Assembly (NCBI GenBank): GCA_045538195.1
Contig: JAZSRA010000116.1
Span: forward strand, 1-6,584
DNA: 6,584 nt
Direction: 5' to 3'
DNA from: SVTX01 sp045538195
GTDB taxonomy: Bacteria; Bacillota; Clostridia; Oscillospirales; CAG-272
Part shown: positions 1-6,217 of the stretch, in pieces
Layout: every line of letters starts with the position of its first letter
Numbering within the stretch: the first letter of the stretch is position 1
Notes under the pieces: model-generated
Told to the model about the DNA's origin: nothing
Seen by the model: only the letters and a program-made list of their open reading frames with translations
The model's database searches: none
Program-made: the position numbers and the translations under genes

Positions 1-90
1 TGTTGCGGTCATTGCACTTGGTATGATGGCGGCAATTTGTCAGGACGGTGTAACAATACCGCAACCAAGGACATCTTGATTACGACATAA
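1..90 (+). CDS. C-terminal end of a Cys-rich small protein (5' partial)
   Basis: Frame 1 is open from the window edge to TAA at 88-90 and gives 29 residues. They begin CCGHCTWYDGG and continue LSGRCNN before a polar, Cys-free tail. Four cysteines fall in the first 17 residues in a C-C-x2-C...C arrangement with an aromatic WYD, the kind of knuckle seen in small metal-binding or crosslinkable peptides. The next gene starts 17 nt downstream behind its own Shine-Dalgarno site, so the two are probably co-transcribed. By position and composition it may be a second substrate peptide for the radical SAM enzyme downstream. The N-terminus, including any leader, lies outside the window, so this cannot be tested here. 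The fragment could also be the end of a larger protein. The frame call is fairly safe because of composition; the function is not recognised. Confidence 0.55.
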   Translation, partial: CCGHCTWYDGGNLSGRCNNTATKDILITT

Positions 91-91
91 G

Positions 92-97
92 AAAGGA
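92..97 (+). promoter_or_regulatory. Ribosome binding site for the leader peptide gene
   Basis: AAAGGA lies 10 nt before the ATG at 108 and supports that start. An ATG immediately followed by TAA (101-106) lies between the two and codes for nothing. Confidence 0.6.
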
Positions 98-107
98 CGG
101 ATGTAAT

Positions 108-293
108 ATGAAGGAAGAAAAAAAGAAAGAAAGCGGCTGGCCCATTGAAGACGACGAGCTGGAAAACGTATCCGGTGGAATGAGACCGGTTAATACTGGC
201 ACAAGGGAATGTCCGTTCTGCAGTCTGAGAAACCGGGAGAGCGAGATAAAAATTATCAGCACTACTCCCCTTACCATTCAATGCCCCTACTGA
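108..293 (+). CDS. Small Cys peptide with VSGG-type leader, possible RiPP precursor; TGA-terminated
   Basis: The 61-residue product has a charged, Lys/Glu-rich start followed by EDDELENVSGG at residues 14-24, a form typical of double-glycine leaders of bacteriocin-like and radical SAM-modified peptides. Processing after Gly24 would leave a core containing CPFC at 35-38 and a single further Cys at 59, followed by Pro60 and Tyr61. The stop is TGA at 291-293. The same frame then continues GCKYTYD and runs to TAA at 357-359, so the natural product may be 83 residues, with the TGA codon as residue 62. CPxC, 20 residues, then CPx followed by TGA is a zinc-ribbon pattern in which the fourth Cys has become TGA. 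A radical SAM/SPASM gene follows directly, which makes this the most likely substrate in view. Alternatives are a small zinc-ribbon protein unrelated to peptide maturation, or a nonsense-mutated gene. The exact family is not recognised. Confidence 0.75.
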   Translation: MKEEKKKESGWPIEDDELENVSGGMRPVNTGTRECPFCSLRNRESEIKIISTTPLTIQCPY

Positions 294-323
294 GGCTGCA
301 AATATACATATGACGCGGCATCC
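294..323 (+). promoter_or_regulatory. Possible RNA hairpin directly after the TGA
   Basis: GGCTGC at 294-299 can pair with GCATCC at 318-323, giving five pairs with one C/U mismatch. The 18-nt loop contains an AT-rich inner palindrome, ATATACATAT at 302-311. The position fits a bacterial SECIS-type element, but the stem is weak and the loop lacks the guanine-led loop typical of known elements. It overlaps the next hairpin at 320-323, so the two cannot form together. Confidence 0.2.
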
Positions 324-351
324 GGTAAACAGACTATTGTCGCTCCCGGAT
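320..351 (+). promoter_or_regulatory. Inverted repeat hairpin before the radical SAM gene
   Basis: ATCCGG at 320-325 pairs perfectly with CCGGAT at 346-351. Inside the 20-nt loop, GAC (332-334) can pair with GTC (339-341). No T-run follows, so it does not look like an intrinsic terminator. Its 3' arm ends 16 nt before the radical SAM ATG at 368, so it could affect translation initiation or ribosome passage. A chance repeat is also possible. Confidence 0.25.
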
Positions 352-367
352 CTACCTAAATAGTAAT

Positions 368-1756
368 ATGCACTACATATTAAACCCACATATCGCTCTC
401 CGTTCATGGTGGCGCACGCCCTTCGCTTATTATATCAAAGGAGTGCGTGACGCGCAGAGATTGACGAAGGAAGAATTTGAGTTTCTTTCTCTTTGCGACG
501 GGCAAAACGAGCTTGAGGACGGAGAGCTTGCAAAAACACTGATGCGGAAAGGCTTGATCTCTTCCTGCGATAAGGGAGAAAGAACGCTTGATCCGTGGCA
601 AAAAATGAATATTGACAACCGTTATTTTCCGTCAATGAACTGGATGATCACGGGCAAATGCAACTATAACTGTCTGCATTGCTTCAACGCCTCGGACAAC
701 TCTCCGCTGATGAGCGAATTTACGCTTGAAGAAGCCGAGAAGCTGCTCGACGAGGCGCAGGCGTGCGGCATCAACGCATTTACCGTTACGGGCGGTGAAC
801 CCATGTGCCACAAGCATTTCTTTGAGATCATCGAGGGTATCTACCTACGGAATATGTTCGTGGAGGAGCTTAACACCAACGGGTTTTATATCACGCAGGA
901 GGCTCTTGACCGAATGAAAGCCATCGGCTGCTATCCTCTTATTAAAATCTCCTTTGACGGACTCGGACACCACGATTGGCTGAGAAATCGAAAAGGAGCT
1001 GAGGAAGACGCGCTTCGTGCTATCAAGCTCTGCGTTGACAACGGTTTTCGCGTGAAGGTACAGACCAATGTGCACAGACGGAATATCGATTCTATGCTCC
1101 CCACCGCCAAGCTGCTTGACGAAATGGGTGTGTATGAAATGCGTATCATTCGCACCACCGAGGTTCCGAGATGGAACGAAAATGCCAAAGGCGCGACGCT
1201 TGAGCTTGAGGAATATTACGACCTTATGCTTGAGTTTGCAGAGGCGTATATTGCGTACAGGCATCAAATGAATATAGACGTCTGGCAATTTATGTCAATT
1301 TTCCCGAACAGTCGTTCCTACCGTATGCGCCCGATAGAATGCGGTATCGGTGAGTACCGAGACTCAATTCCCGTGTGTCGCGGCAATCGCGGTATGATCG
1401 CAGTTGCGGCAAGCGGCAACGTATATCCCTGTATGCAAATGTCGGGATATTACGAGGCGCACGGTGATATCCTCGGTAACGTAAAGAGCGACGGCTTACA
1501 GAGTCTTTTGCAGTGCGGACGGTATCTTTCCGAGGTTTGCACGACGGTAGGTGAGCTTGCCGCAGTCAATCCAAAGTGCGGAAATTGCCCGTACTTCAAG
1601 CATTGTGCTGGAGGATGCCGCGCGATCGCATTAACGCTCACGGGAGACAAGATGGGCGTTGACCTTGCGAAATGTCTGTTTTTCGGCAAGGGATATTACG
1701 AAAAAATCGAAACACTTATGAATGGGTGGACGAACAGAAGCCCAATGGAGAAATAA
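368..1756 (+). CDS. Radical SAM/SPASM peptide-modifying enzyme with N-terminal RRE-like domain
   Basis: The 462-residue product is a complete radical SAM enzyme. C98, C102 and C105 form the CxxxCxxC motif for the SAM-binding [4Fe-4S] cluster, and GGEP at 142-145 is the SAM-contacting motif. The C-terminal SPASM domain is intact, with C337-x12-G-x4-C355, then C404-x2-C407-x5-C413-x3-C417, and C436, enough ligands for two auxiliary clusters. Residues 1 to about 75 precede the barrel and resemble the small winged-helix leader-binding domain (RRE, PqqD-like) of peptide maturases; this part is inferred from pattern only. Such enzymes make thioether or carbon-carbon crosslinks in ribosomal peptides in the cytoplasm. 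ATG 368 is the only usable start, because the frame is closed by TAA at 326-328 with no other start between. It has no clear Shine-Dalgarno site, suggesting coupling to translation of the preceding frame. The small peptide at 108 is the probable substrate. The exact chemistry cannot be assigned. Confidence 0.92.
   Translation: MHYILNPHIALRSWWRTPFAYYIKGVRDAQRLTKEEFEFLSLCDGQNELEDGELAKTLMRKGLISSCDKGERTLDPWQKMNIDNRYFPSMNWMITGKCNYNCLHCFNASDNSPLMSEFTLEEAEKLLDEAQACGINAFTVTGGEPMCHKHFFEIIEGIYLRNMFVEELNTNGFYITQEALDRMKAIGCYPLIKISFDGLGHHDWLRNRKGAEEDALRAIKLCVDNGFRVKVQTNVHRRNIDSMLPTAKLLDEMGVYEMRIIRTTEVPRWNENAKGATLELEEYYDLMLEFAEAYIAYRHQMNIDVWQFMSIFPNSRSYRMRPIECGIGEYRDSIPVCRGNRGMIAVAASGNVYPCMQMSGYYEAHGDILGNVKSDGLQSLLQCGRYLSEVCTTVGELAAVNPKCGNCPYFKHCAGGCRAIALTLTGDKMGVDLAKCLFFGKGYYEKIETLMNGWTNRSPMEK
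1747..1750 (+). promoter_or_regulatory. Ribosome binding site setting the 1759 start
   Basis: GGAG ends 8 nt before the ATG at 1759 and lies inside the last codons of the radical SAM gene. It favours 1759 over the in-frame ATG at 1672, which would overlap the upstream gene by 85 nt. Confidence 0.65.
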
Positions 1757-1758
1757 CT

Positions 1759-1956
1759 ATGGAAAAAACGTTAAAACGGCTTTTTGATTATCAGCGCTTT
1801 GCAAACAACAAAAGAATAGCGGATATGATCGCGGATACGGAAAGCCGTTATAACGCCGCTCCGCTTTCGGATGATATGCTGGAGCTTGTCAGCGCGGCGG
1901 GAGAAGCCGACGACCAAAGCAAGCTCAAAAAAGACGGTGACACGGACGATGAGTAG
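1759..1956 (+). CDS. LFDYQRF-type conserved small protein (65 aa), function unknown
   Basis: This acidic-tailed protein starts MEKTLKRLFDYQRFANN, continues through an amphipathic helical stretch (about residues 18-32), and has LSDDMLELVSAAGE at 36-49 before a charged, probably disordered tail. From memory, small proteins of this LFDYQRF...LELVxAAGE form are common in Clostridia next to sigma-factor and peptide genes; I know of no assigned function. The segment DDMLELVSAAG resembles the DDELENVSGG leader segment of the peptide at 108, which suggests recognition by the same partner or a shared leader-like fold. The gene starts 2 nt after the radical SAM stop and overlaps the sigma factor start by 8 nt, so the three are translationally linked. 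It could be an adaptor, a regulator of the sigma factor, or a divergent precursor peptide. There are no cysteines, no signal peptide and no membrane segment. Confidence 0.75.
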   Translation: MEKTLKRLFDYQRFANNKRIADMIADTESRYNAAPLSDDMLELVSAAGEADDQSKLKKDGDTDDE

Positions 1957-2446
1957 TGTTACGAATATAGACCAAGATAAAGTATATCTTGATTATAAGG
2001 ACAAAGTAACCGCCTACGTAAGAGGTAAGCTCGCAAACGAGCACGACGTAGAGGATACCGTTTCCACGGTGTTTTTGAAGGTCTATCAAAGGATCGACAG
2101 CTTCGATCCTTCAAAAGCGTCATTATCTACGTGGATCTACACGATTACGAGAAACACGGTTATTGATTATTTTAAGAAGAGAAAAATACATATCGAATTT
2201 TCGGACGAAATCGGGATAGATATGCTTCCCGATGATTCGCTTGTAAACGACGAGCTTCTTGATTGTCTTGCGGATACTCTTGAATTGCTCTCCGAACGGG
2301 AGAGGGATTTGATCATCCTGCATTACTACAAGGGCTTTACGCTCAAGCGGATTGCCGAAATGATGGGTATGTCTTACATAAATGCAAAGATTGTTCACGC
2401 AAAAGCACTGGCTTTTATGCGAAACAATATGGTTAGAATTTTATGA
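1949..2446 (+). CDS. ECF-type RNA polymerase sigma factor (sigma-70 family)
   Basis: The 165-residue protein has the two-domain ECF layout. Sigma region 2 covers about residues 11-79, including HDVEDTVSTVFLKVYQ, the linker FDPSKASLSTWIY and the -10-binding ITRNTVIDYFKKRK. Sigma region 4 covers about 107-161, with LLSERERDLIILHYYKGFT and a helix-turn-helix at about 129-152. There is no region 3 or 1.1. The start at 1949 is chosen because the gene then overlaps the preceding stop in an ATGAGTAG arrangement and has GGTGA (1936-1940) 8 nt upstream; the longer in-frame start at 1871 would add 26 residues of unrelated composition. It probably directs RNA polymerase to a small regulon that may include this operon. 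No typical membrane anti-sigma gene adjoins it. The stop codon is TGA, which shows that TGA terminates in this genome. Confidence 0.9.
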   Translation: MSSVTNIDQDKVYLDYKDKVTAYVRGKLANEHDVEDTVSTVFLKVYQRIDSFDPSKASLSTWIYTITRNTVIDYFKKRKIHIEFSDEIGIDMLPDDSLVNDELLDCLADTLELLSERERDLIILHYYKGFTLKRIAEMMGMSYINAKIVHAKALAFMRNNMVRIL

Positions 2447-2468
2447 TTGATATCGGGGAGAGAGCCGT

Positions 2469-3578
2469 ATGAAAAAGATATTAGCTCTTGTATTGATCGC
2501 CGTTATGGGATTATCCGTCCTAACGGGCTGCGGTGTAAATCAAGACGCCAAAACCATATACATTTTAGGACCTACGCCCGATCACGGTTGGACTGCTCAG
2601 GCAGGAGCATACGCCGAACAAAAAGCAACCGAGATCAACGCTGCGGGAAAGTATAAGGCAGTATATATGCCAGCGTCTACGGGCGAGGAGCAGGTCGATC
2701 TGGTTCAAATGATCATAGCGAATGGCGACGCTGCCGGTGTCGTCTTTTTCGCGGTGGTGGGCTCTGCAAAAGCCGGACAGGAAGCGTTGATCGTAAATAA
2801 CATTCCGTTCATATCGTTTGACCGAATCATTGAAGGTCCCGACAAATATGCTATTTTGAATGCCTCGGGTGACAATTGGCAGTGCGGAGCCGGAATTGCA
2901 TATTGGCTCCAGCAAAAAGGAATGCTCCCCGGAGATACGATGATTACGCTGATCGGTGATAACGGTACGGTCTGCACGCGCCGTCAGGAAGGCTTTGAAC
3001 AATTCTTAAAGGGCGAGCTGTCATATTATGATGAGCATACGAAGCAGACTTATCAGACGAATAAGATTTGGTCTCAAGCGGAAATAGATGCTTTGTGCGC
3101 CGATTACAAGGTCGTTTGTAATTGGAGCGCGGACGGTGCCTACGACTATTTGGAGCAAAAGCTGACTGATATTACGGCTGATGCGAAAAGTAACGGCGGT
3201 AAGCTGTTTATCTATTCGATGGATGATGAAATGACGTTTGGCGTTATGCGGTTGCTTGAAGGTAATTCGCTGTCCGATGCTACGAAGAACGATCTTGCCA
3301 ATATGGACGTTTATATCTCCGCAATCGGAGGTATGCAGGAATTATACGACGTGATAAGCGGAGCATCCTCGCAATCCGCTATTGCCACCACATATTTTGA
3401 TGATATGATGTCCGTCTATTTCTCTCCGAAGATGATGATGAACGTCGTTGGATATATGGTGGATTATCTTGACGGCAACTGGACTTATGAAGTCGGCAGC
3501 GGCAAGTATGAGCCCGTATGGATCGTAGATAAGAACAACGTGAGCCAATACGAAGGATTTACGGGACACGCTAAGTAA
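2469..3578 (+). CDS. Sugar-type ABC transporter substrate-binding lipoprotein
   Basis: The 369-residue protein starts with a lipoprotein signal peptide: MKK, a hydrophobic core over residues 4-19, and lipobox LTGC with Cys21 as the lipidated residue. The mature part is a type I periplasmic-binding fold: ILGPTPDHGWTAQAG near the start is the usual first ligand-binding loop, FISFDRI is the mid-domain strand, and FIYSMDDEMTFGVMRLLE is the conserved strand and helix of the second lobe. This is the RbsB/galactose-binding family, so the ligand is probably a pentose, hexose or related small polar molecule, but the specificity cannot be read from sequence. GGGGAG at 2455-2460 is a strong Shine-Dalgarno site 8 nt before ATG 2469. 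The gene lies 22 nt after the sigma factor stop and 40 nt before the ATPase gene, so all appear to be in one operon. It would be anchored to the outer face of the cytoplasmic membrane. Confidence 0.92.
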   Translation: MKKILALVLIAVMGLSVLTGCGVNQDAKTIYILGPTPDHGWTAQAGAYAEQKATEINAAGKYKAVYMPASTGEEQVDLVQMIIANGDAAGVVFFAVVGSAKAGQEALIVNNIPFISFDRIIEGPDKYAILNASGDNWQCGAGIAYWLQQKGMLPGDTMITLIGDNGTVCTRRQEGFEQFLKGELSYYDEHTKQTYQTNKIWSQAEIDALCADYKVVCNWSADGAYDYLEQKLTDITADAKSNGGKLFIYSMDDEMTFGVMRLLEGNSLSDATKNDLANMDVYISAIGGMQELYDVISGASSQSAIATTYFDDMMSVYFSPKMMMNVVGYMVDYLDGNWTYEVGSGKYEPVWIVDKNNVSQYEGFTGHAK

Positions 3579-3605
3579 GAGGACAAAAGCGTAAAAACTG
3601 ATGTT

Positions 3606-3610
3606 AGGAG
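3606..3610 (+). promoter_or_regulatory. Ribosome binding site setting the ATPase start at 3619
   Basis: AGGAG lies 8 nt before ATG 3619. The in-frame ATG at 3601 lies upstream of this site and would add only MLGDCC, so 3619 is preferred. Confidence 0.75.
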
Positions 3611-3618
3611 ATTGTTGC

Positions 3619-5121
3619 ATGAGTAATCTGTTACATATGCAAGGTATATATAAGTCTTTCGGCGGAGTCAATGCTCTGACAGATGCACATCTTGATGTTG
3701 AACGTGGAGAAATTCACGCCCTGCTCGGTGAAAACGGCGCGGGAAAATCAACCTTGATGAATATCTTAACGGGAGTTATTCATGCCGACAAAGGCAAAAT
3801 TGAATTTGACGAAAAAAGCTACGTTCTTCCGTCTATACGGCAAATGCAGGCGGCAGGGATTGCCTTCGTTCATCAGGAGCTCAGTGTAATCAATGATCTT
3901 CTGGTATATGAAAACGTTTTTCTCAACCGTGAAATAAAGAATTGCTTTGGCGTGTTAAAAAAGACGCAAATGATTGAGGAAACCAAAGAACTGTTTTCAA
4001 GTCTCGGTATTGATATCGATCCTGTTGAATTGGTATCCTCACTGAAGCCGGGAGAAAAACAGCTTTTGGAGATTTGCCGAGCACTTCACCAAAATGCCAA
4101 GCTGTTAATATTGGACGAGCCGACCACGACCTTGAATAATGAGGAAATCAAACGACTGTTTGAAATTTTGAAAAAGAAAAGAAACGAAGGAATATCTTTT
4201 ATTTTCATTTCTCATAAAATGCCCGAAATCTTTGAAATTGCAGATCGATATACCGTATTCAGAAACGGAGAGTTCGTTTCATGCGGTAATATTCGTGATA
4301 CCGATGCGAGATCCATTACATCGGATATGATAGGTCGCGAGTATGCAGATGAGGACGTTTATCAGCCTCGCCCACTGGGAGACGTTGTTGTAAAAATAAG
4401 CAAGCTTACGGGAAACGGATTTCAAAACGTGGATTTGTCGATTCGTAGGGGCGAGATCGTTGCGCTGACCGGACTTGCAGGCAGCGGAGCAAGTGAAGTG
4501 TTGCAAACAATGTTCGGAGCAATTCCGATTCATAGTGGTACGGTCGAGATTCACGGAAAAGCGGTAAGCGGCAGCATTAAGCGCTTTATGAAAAACAAAG
4601 TTGCTATGCTCCCCTCAGACCGAAAGGAAAACTCTGTGATTGCCGATATGACGATTCTTGAGAACTGTCAGATCGCCGAGCATACTCTCTCTTTCCCCAA
4701 AAACATTATCAATACCAAGCGCGAAAGAAATAAGTTTGATATACTAAAGAAAATGCTTCGTATAAAATCCGATTCACCCGAAGCATCCATAACCTCGTTA
4801 AGCGGAGGCAATCAGCAAAAGGTATTCCTTGCAAGATGGCTTAACACGGAGGCTGATATTTTGATTTTCGACAATCCGACGCAAGGTGTTGACGTTGGAG
4901 CAAAGGCGGAAATATATCAGTTGATTCTCGGATTTGCCAAGGAAGGAAAAACCGTTATACTAAATTCCTTGGAGATACCGGAAATACAAAAGGTTTCGGA
5001 TCGCTGCGTGGTGTTTTACGACGGAGGCATAGCGAAAATCTTTTCTCATAATGAAATCAACGAGCGTGACGTGATGATGTATTCGACCGGCGCTGCTACG
5101 AAAGAAACCTGCGAGGTGTGA
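3619..5121 (+). CDS. Sugar-type ABC transporter ATPase subunit, two NBDs (RbsA/MglA family)
   Basis: The 500-residue protein contains two fused nucleotide-binding domains, the usual size and layout for the ribose/galactose importer ATPase. NBD1 has Walker A GENGAGKST (37-45), a Q-loop VHQE (84-87), Walker B LLILDEP (162-168) and H-loop His199; its signature is degenerate, SLKPGEKQ near 141-148. NBD2 has a lysine-less Walker A, GLAGSGASE (285-293), a canonical LSGGNQQK signature (394-401), and Walker B ending FDNPTQGVD (417-425), with Asn where the catalytic Glu would be. The composite site formed by NBD1 Walker motifs and the NBD2 signature is therefore intact, while the other is degenerate, broadly as in this family. 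It powers uptake through the permease that starts 1 nt after its stop. The stop codon is TGA. Substrate is unknown; autoinducer-2-type importers (LsrA) belong to the same family and cannot be excluded. Confidence 0.93.
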   Translation: MSNLLHMQGIYKSFGGVNALTDAHLDVERGEIHALLGENGAGKSTLMNILTGVIHADKGKIEFDEKSYVLPSIRQMQAAGIAFVHQELSVINDLLVYENVFLNREIKNCFGVLKKTQMIEETKELFSSLGIDIDPVELVSSLKPGEKQLLEICRALHQNAKLLILDEPTTTLNNEEIKRLFEILKKKRNEGISFIFISHKMPEIFEIADRYTVFRNGEFVSCGNIRDTDARSITSDMIGREYADEDVYQPRPLGDVVVKISKLTGNGFQNVDLSIRRGEIVALTGLAGSGASEVLQTMFGAIPIHSGTVEIHGKAVSGSIKRFMKNKVAMLPSDRKENSVIADMTILENCQIAEHTLSFPKNIINTKRERNKFDILKKMLRIKSDSPEASITSLSGGNQQKVFLARWLNTEADILIFDNPTQGVDVGAKAEIYQLILGFAKEGKTVILNSLEIPEIQKVSDRCVVFYDGGIAKIFSHNEINERDVMMYSTGAATKETCEV

Positions 5122-5122
5122 T

Positions 5123-6217
5123 ATGAATAATACAAAGAAATTAACGTTCAATTCAGTATTGAAAAAAGCAACGACCTGCTGTGGCAAATATAGCTACGCA
5201 TTTGTGTTTGGATTGATTCTGATCGTTTATGCTATAACCATCAATGCGAACGGAAACCAATTCAATCCCGGTCATATTTCCGCAATTTTATCCAGTCAAA
5301 ACTCGGTTGTTGTCGGTACGATGGCAATCGGTATGGCGTTGGTGATTATCACAGGTCAAATCGATTTGTCCCTCGGTTCCTCTTTGGTGCTTTGCTCCGG
5401 TATCACGATTATGACCTACAATGCGACGGGTGGAAACGTATTTTTGATGTTCCTTGCCGCATTGGGCTCCGGTCTTGTGTGTGGACTCATCAACGGTGTG
5501 CTTGTCGGATATGCAAAAATGCCGTCTTTCATCGTAACGCTCGGCACGATGCTGATCTATCGTTCGCTGACGTTATCGGCAGTACGTGAAATTGATTCCA
5601 CGCTCAGCGGCTCATCCTCAAGCCTGTTTGCAATGATTGACGATATGCCGAGCTATGAATTTATACGATTGAAATTCGGAACGGGAGGACTCCGCCTCGG
5701 CACGTTCCAAATTCCGTACATATTCTTCCTGTTTATCGCCGTGACCGTGTTGTTCATCTTTGTGATGTCATATACGAAGTACGGCAAAAGTGTTTATGCC
5801 GTTGGAAGCAACGAAAAGGCAGCAAGACTTGCGGGAATTAACGTAAGCGGTGTTAAAGTATCTGTTTTCGTTATAGCGGGACTTATGGTTGGTATTGCAA
5901 GCTTCATTCAAGCGTGCAAGATCGGCAGCGTTACTCCCGCATCCTCCGGTACCTCATATGAGATGTATGCAATTGCTGCGGTCGTTTTGGGCGGAGTCAA
6001 TATGGCAGGAGGACGAGGAAAAATATTGGGTGTCTTTTTTGGCGCATTATCCTATACGGCGATCAATTTCATCATCGTGAGCATTCCTTCGTTGAGTCCG
6101 GATATACAGAACACCTTCCAAGGATTGGTTCTTATTGTGGTAATCCTAATTCAAACGTTGAGCCCGATCGTGAAAGAAAAAATAACGCTTTATCGCAAAA
6201 GAAAGACGCAAAAATAA
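5123..6217 (+). CDS. Sugar-type ABC transporter permease (RbsC family)
   Basis: This 364-residue, highly hydrophobic membrane protein has about eight or more segments, for example near residues 24-40, 62-78, 84-98, 105-128, 134-150, 198-216, 245-262, 281-292 and 333-350. Family hallmarks are GQIDLSLGS at 78-86 (usually GGIDLSVGS), KMPSFIVTLGTM at 132-143, and the cytoplasmic loop GSNEKAARLAGINV at 228-241, which couples to the ATPase. The conserved VVLGGVNMAGGRGK lies at 287-300. It starts 1 nt after the ATPase stop, with GAGG at 5113-5116 as a ribosome binding site. It would form a homodimeric channel, completing a full importer with the two genes before it. Length and motifs are normal for the family and no defect is seen. 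The C-terminus is a short basic cytoplasmic tail. Confidence 0.93.
   Translation: MNNTKKLTFNSVLKKATTCCGKYSYAFVFGLILIVYAITINANGNQFNPGHISAILSSQNSVVVGTMAIGMALVIITGQIDLSLGSSLVLCSGITIMTYNATGGNVFLMFLAALGSGLVCGLINGVLVGYAKMPSFIVTLGTMLIYRSLTLSAVREIDSTLSGSSSSLFAMIDDMPSYEFIRLKFGTGGLRLGTFQIPYIFFLFIAVTVLFIFVMSYTKYGKSVYAVGSNEKAARLAGINVSGVKVSVFVIAGLMVGIASFIQACKIGSVTPASSGTSYEMYAIAAVVLGGVNMAGGRGKILGVFFGALSYTAINFIIVSIPSLSPDIQNTFQGLVLIVVILIQTLSPIVKEKITLYRKRKTQK

Larger units (their letters stand above)
291..359 (+). other. In-frame TGA and 21-codon continuation of the leader peptide frame
   Basis: After TGA at 291-293 the frame reads GCKYTYDAASGKQ and then a Thr/Ile/Val/Ala/Pro-containing tail before TAA at 357-359. 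The continuation starts with Gly-Cys and an aromatic-rich strand, as expected directly after the second CPxC knuckle of a zinc ribbon. It ends 8 nt before the radical SAM start codon, a normal operon spacing, whereas the TGA lies 74 nt away. The continuation therefore looks like coding sequence, either decoded through the TGA (Cys, Sec or another residue) or a remnant of a recently interrupted gene. Confidence 0.55.

Noticed and set aside
101..106. ATG TAA start-stop pair upstream of the leader peptide
   Set aside because: It encodes only Met, and the ribosome binding site is placed equally well for ATG 108.
320..351. ATCCGG/CCGGAT hairpin as an intrinsic terminator
   Set aside because: The 20-nt loop is large and no T-run follows the stem.
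9..407. 132-residue minus-strand ORF
   Set aside because: It runs antisense to the two small peptide genes and into the radical SAM start, has no ribosome binding site, and has low-complexity composition; it is a shadow of the + strand frames.
845..1288. 147-residue minus-strand ORF inside the radical SAM gene
   Set aside because: It is fully covered by the conserved radical SAM barrel on the + strand and shows no recognisable domain.
2447..2656. 69-residue + strand ORF overlapping the start of the binding protein
   Set aside because: It is Arg/Ser-rich and without pattern, and the overlapping frame has a perfect lipoprotein signal and ribosome binding site.
2565..3002. 145-residue minus-strand ORF
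   Set aside because: It is antisense to the conserved binding-protein fold and has no plausible start signal.
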